A stretch of 7,565 nt of DNA. It comes from JBGSZX01 sp964640545 (GTDB taxonomy: Bacteria > Bdellovibrionota > UBA2428). The position numbers and the translations under genes are program-made. Below the pieces are notes generated by a model, which ran no database searches, was not told the DNA's origin, and was given only the letters and a program-made list of their open reading frames with translations. The stretch spans positions 1 through 7,565 of the forward strand of contig CAZXHL010000126.1 in NCBI GenBank assembly GCA_964640545.1, given 5' to 3'. Below, piece after piece: positions 7,233 to 7,565 of this stretch; the stretch's first letter is position 1; each line of letters begins with the position of its first letter.

Positions 7233-7241
7233 AAACAAAAC

Positions 7242-7248
7242 AGGGGGG
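7242..7248 (+). promoter_or_regulatory. Ribosome binding site for the GTG-started downstream gene
   Basis: AGGGGGG followed by 5 nt before GTG at 7254. An ATG directly after the G run (7249) is too close to be used and opens only a 10-codon frame, so GTG is preferred. Confidence 0.6.
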
Positions 7249-7253
7249 ATGCA

Positions 7254-7565
7254 GTGTCTAGACGTGCTATTGAATTTCTAAAGCGCAGATCCTTTGTTCT
7301 GGGGATGGCACTTGGAGTTTTTGCTGCCTCAACGGCCATGCTTTGGTTTGGTAGCGAGCTCTTTGAAAAGGTAGAATACACTCAAGATCTAGACTCACAA
7401 TTGGGGTTAAGCCCGGAAGAAGTTCCTGTTGTGGCGTTAGCCCCTTTGCCTATTTCAAAAATTAGTAAGTCACTTAATATTTCTAATCCTCAAGAGGCGA
7501 TGGTGCTTGCTAAGGTAATGAGTGGCCGGGTGAGTTCTGGATTCTTGCCGAACAATTGGGAAGAG
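7254..7565 (+). CDS. Membrane-anchored or exported hypothetical protein (3'-partial)
   Basis: Frame open from GTG at 7254 to the right edge; 104 residues visible. The N-terminus is basic (SRRAIEFLKRR) and is followed by one hydrophobic segment at about 14-33 (FVLGMALGVFAASTAMLWFG). This is either a signal anchor placing the rest in the periplasm or a signal peptide; there is no clean cleavage site, which favours an anchor. After it comes an acidic linker (FEKVEYTQDLDSQL) and a region with PVVALAPLPISKI. The family is not recognised from this fragment. It begins 21 bp after the NrnA-family stop with no terminator between, so the two are probably co-transcribed, though their functions need not be linked. 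Confidence 0.8.
   Translation, partial: MSRRAIEFLKRRSFVLGMALGVFAASTAMLWFGSELFEKVEYTQDLDSQLGLSPEEVPVVALAPLPISKISKSLNISNPQEAMVLAKVMSGRVSSGFLPNNWEE

Noticed and set aside
7249..7281. ATG-started 10-codon ORF overlapping the start of the last gene
   Set aside because: The ATG directly abuts the G run, leaving no spacing for initiation, and the frame closes at once.
1..7565. CRISPR arrays, tRNA or rRNA genes, insertion sequences, attachment sites, toxin-antitoxin pairs
   Set aside because: Nothing in the window shows regularly spaced repeats, cloverleaf RNA genes, transposase-like proteins or terminal inverted repeats with target duplications.

Overview
The window reads as the chromosome of a Gram-negative bacterium of moderate GC content. 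The best guess is a Bdellovibrionota-type predator or relative. That guess rests on the general character of the proteins (very large unrecognised membrane-associated protein, lysine-rich secreted protein, a DHH/DHHA1 nanoRNase in place of an Orn-type enzyme) and not on a marker gene, so it is tentative. There are no rRNA or tRNA genes, CRISPR arrays, insertion sequences or phage genes.

Layout. (1) Positions 2-4360, plus strand: the 3' portion of a giant gene with at least 1452 codons visible. Its reading frame is open through the left edge, so the true start lies outside the window. It encodes a mostly charged, helical protein with a hydrophobic cluster near its middle. (2) 4389-4422: a strong perfect hairpin with T-tracts on both sides, acting as a shared bidirectional terminator between convergent genes. 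(3) 4444-5403, minus strand: a secreted protein with a signal peptide, an EF-hand-like loop and five cysteines, preceded by a leader with two overlapping, mutually exclusive inverted repeats. (4) 5554-6127, minus strand: a two-gene unit consisting of a 34-residue single-span membrane microprotein whose stop overlaps, by 8 nt, the GTG start of an unrecognised 158-residue protein. (5) 6128-6224: a divergent promoter region. (6) 6225-7232, plus strand: a DHH/DHHA1 phosphoesterase of the NrnA (nanoRNase/pAp phosphatase) family lacking the usual motif I histidine. (7) 7254 to the right edge, plus strand: the start of a membrane-anchored or exported protein, probably co-transcribed with the nrnA-like gene.

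How the genes relate. Only the NrnA-family gene has a recognisable biochemical role: hydrolysis of short oligonucleotides and/or pAp. The minus-strand genes could form one three-gene transcript, because no convincing terminator lies between 5554 and 5403; in that case the leader repeats would be intercistronic. The giant protein, the secreted protein, the microprotein and its partner match no family I can name, and the descriptions below are limited to what can be seen.
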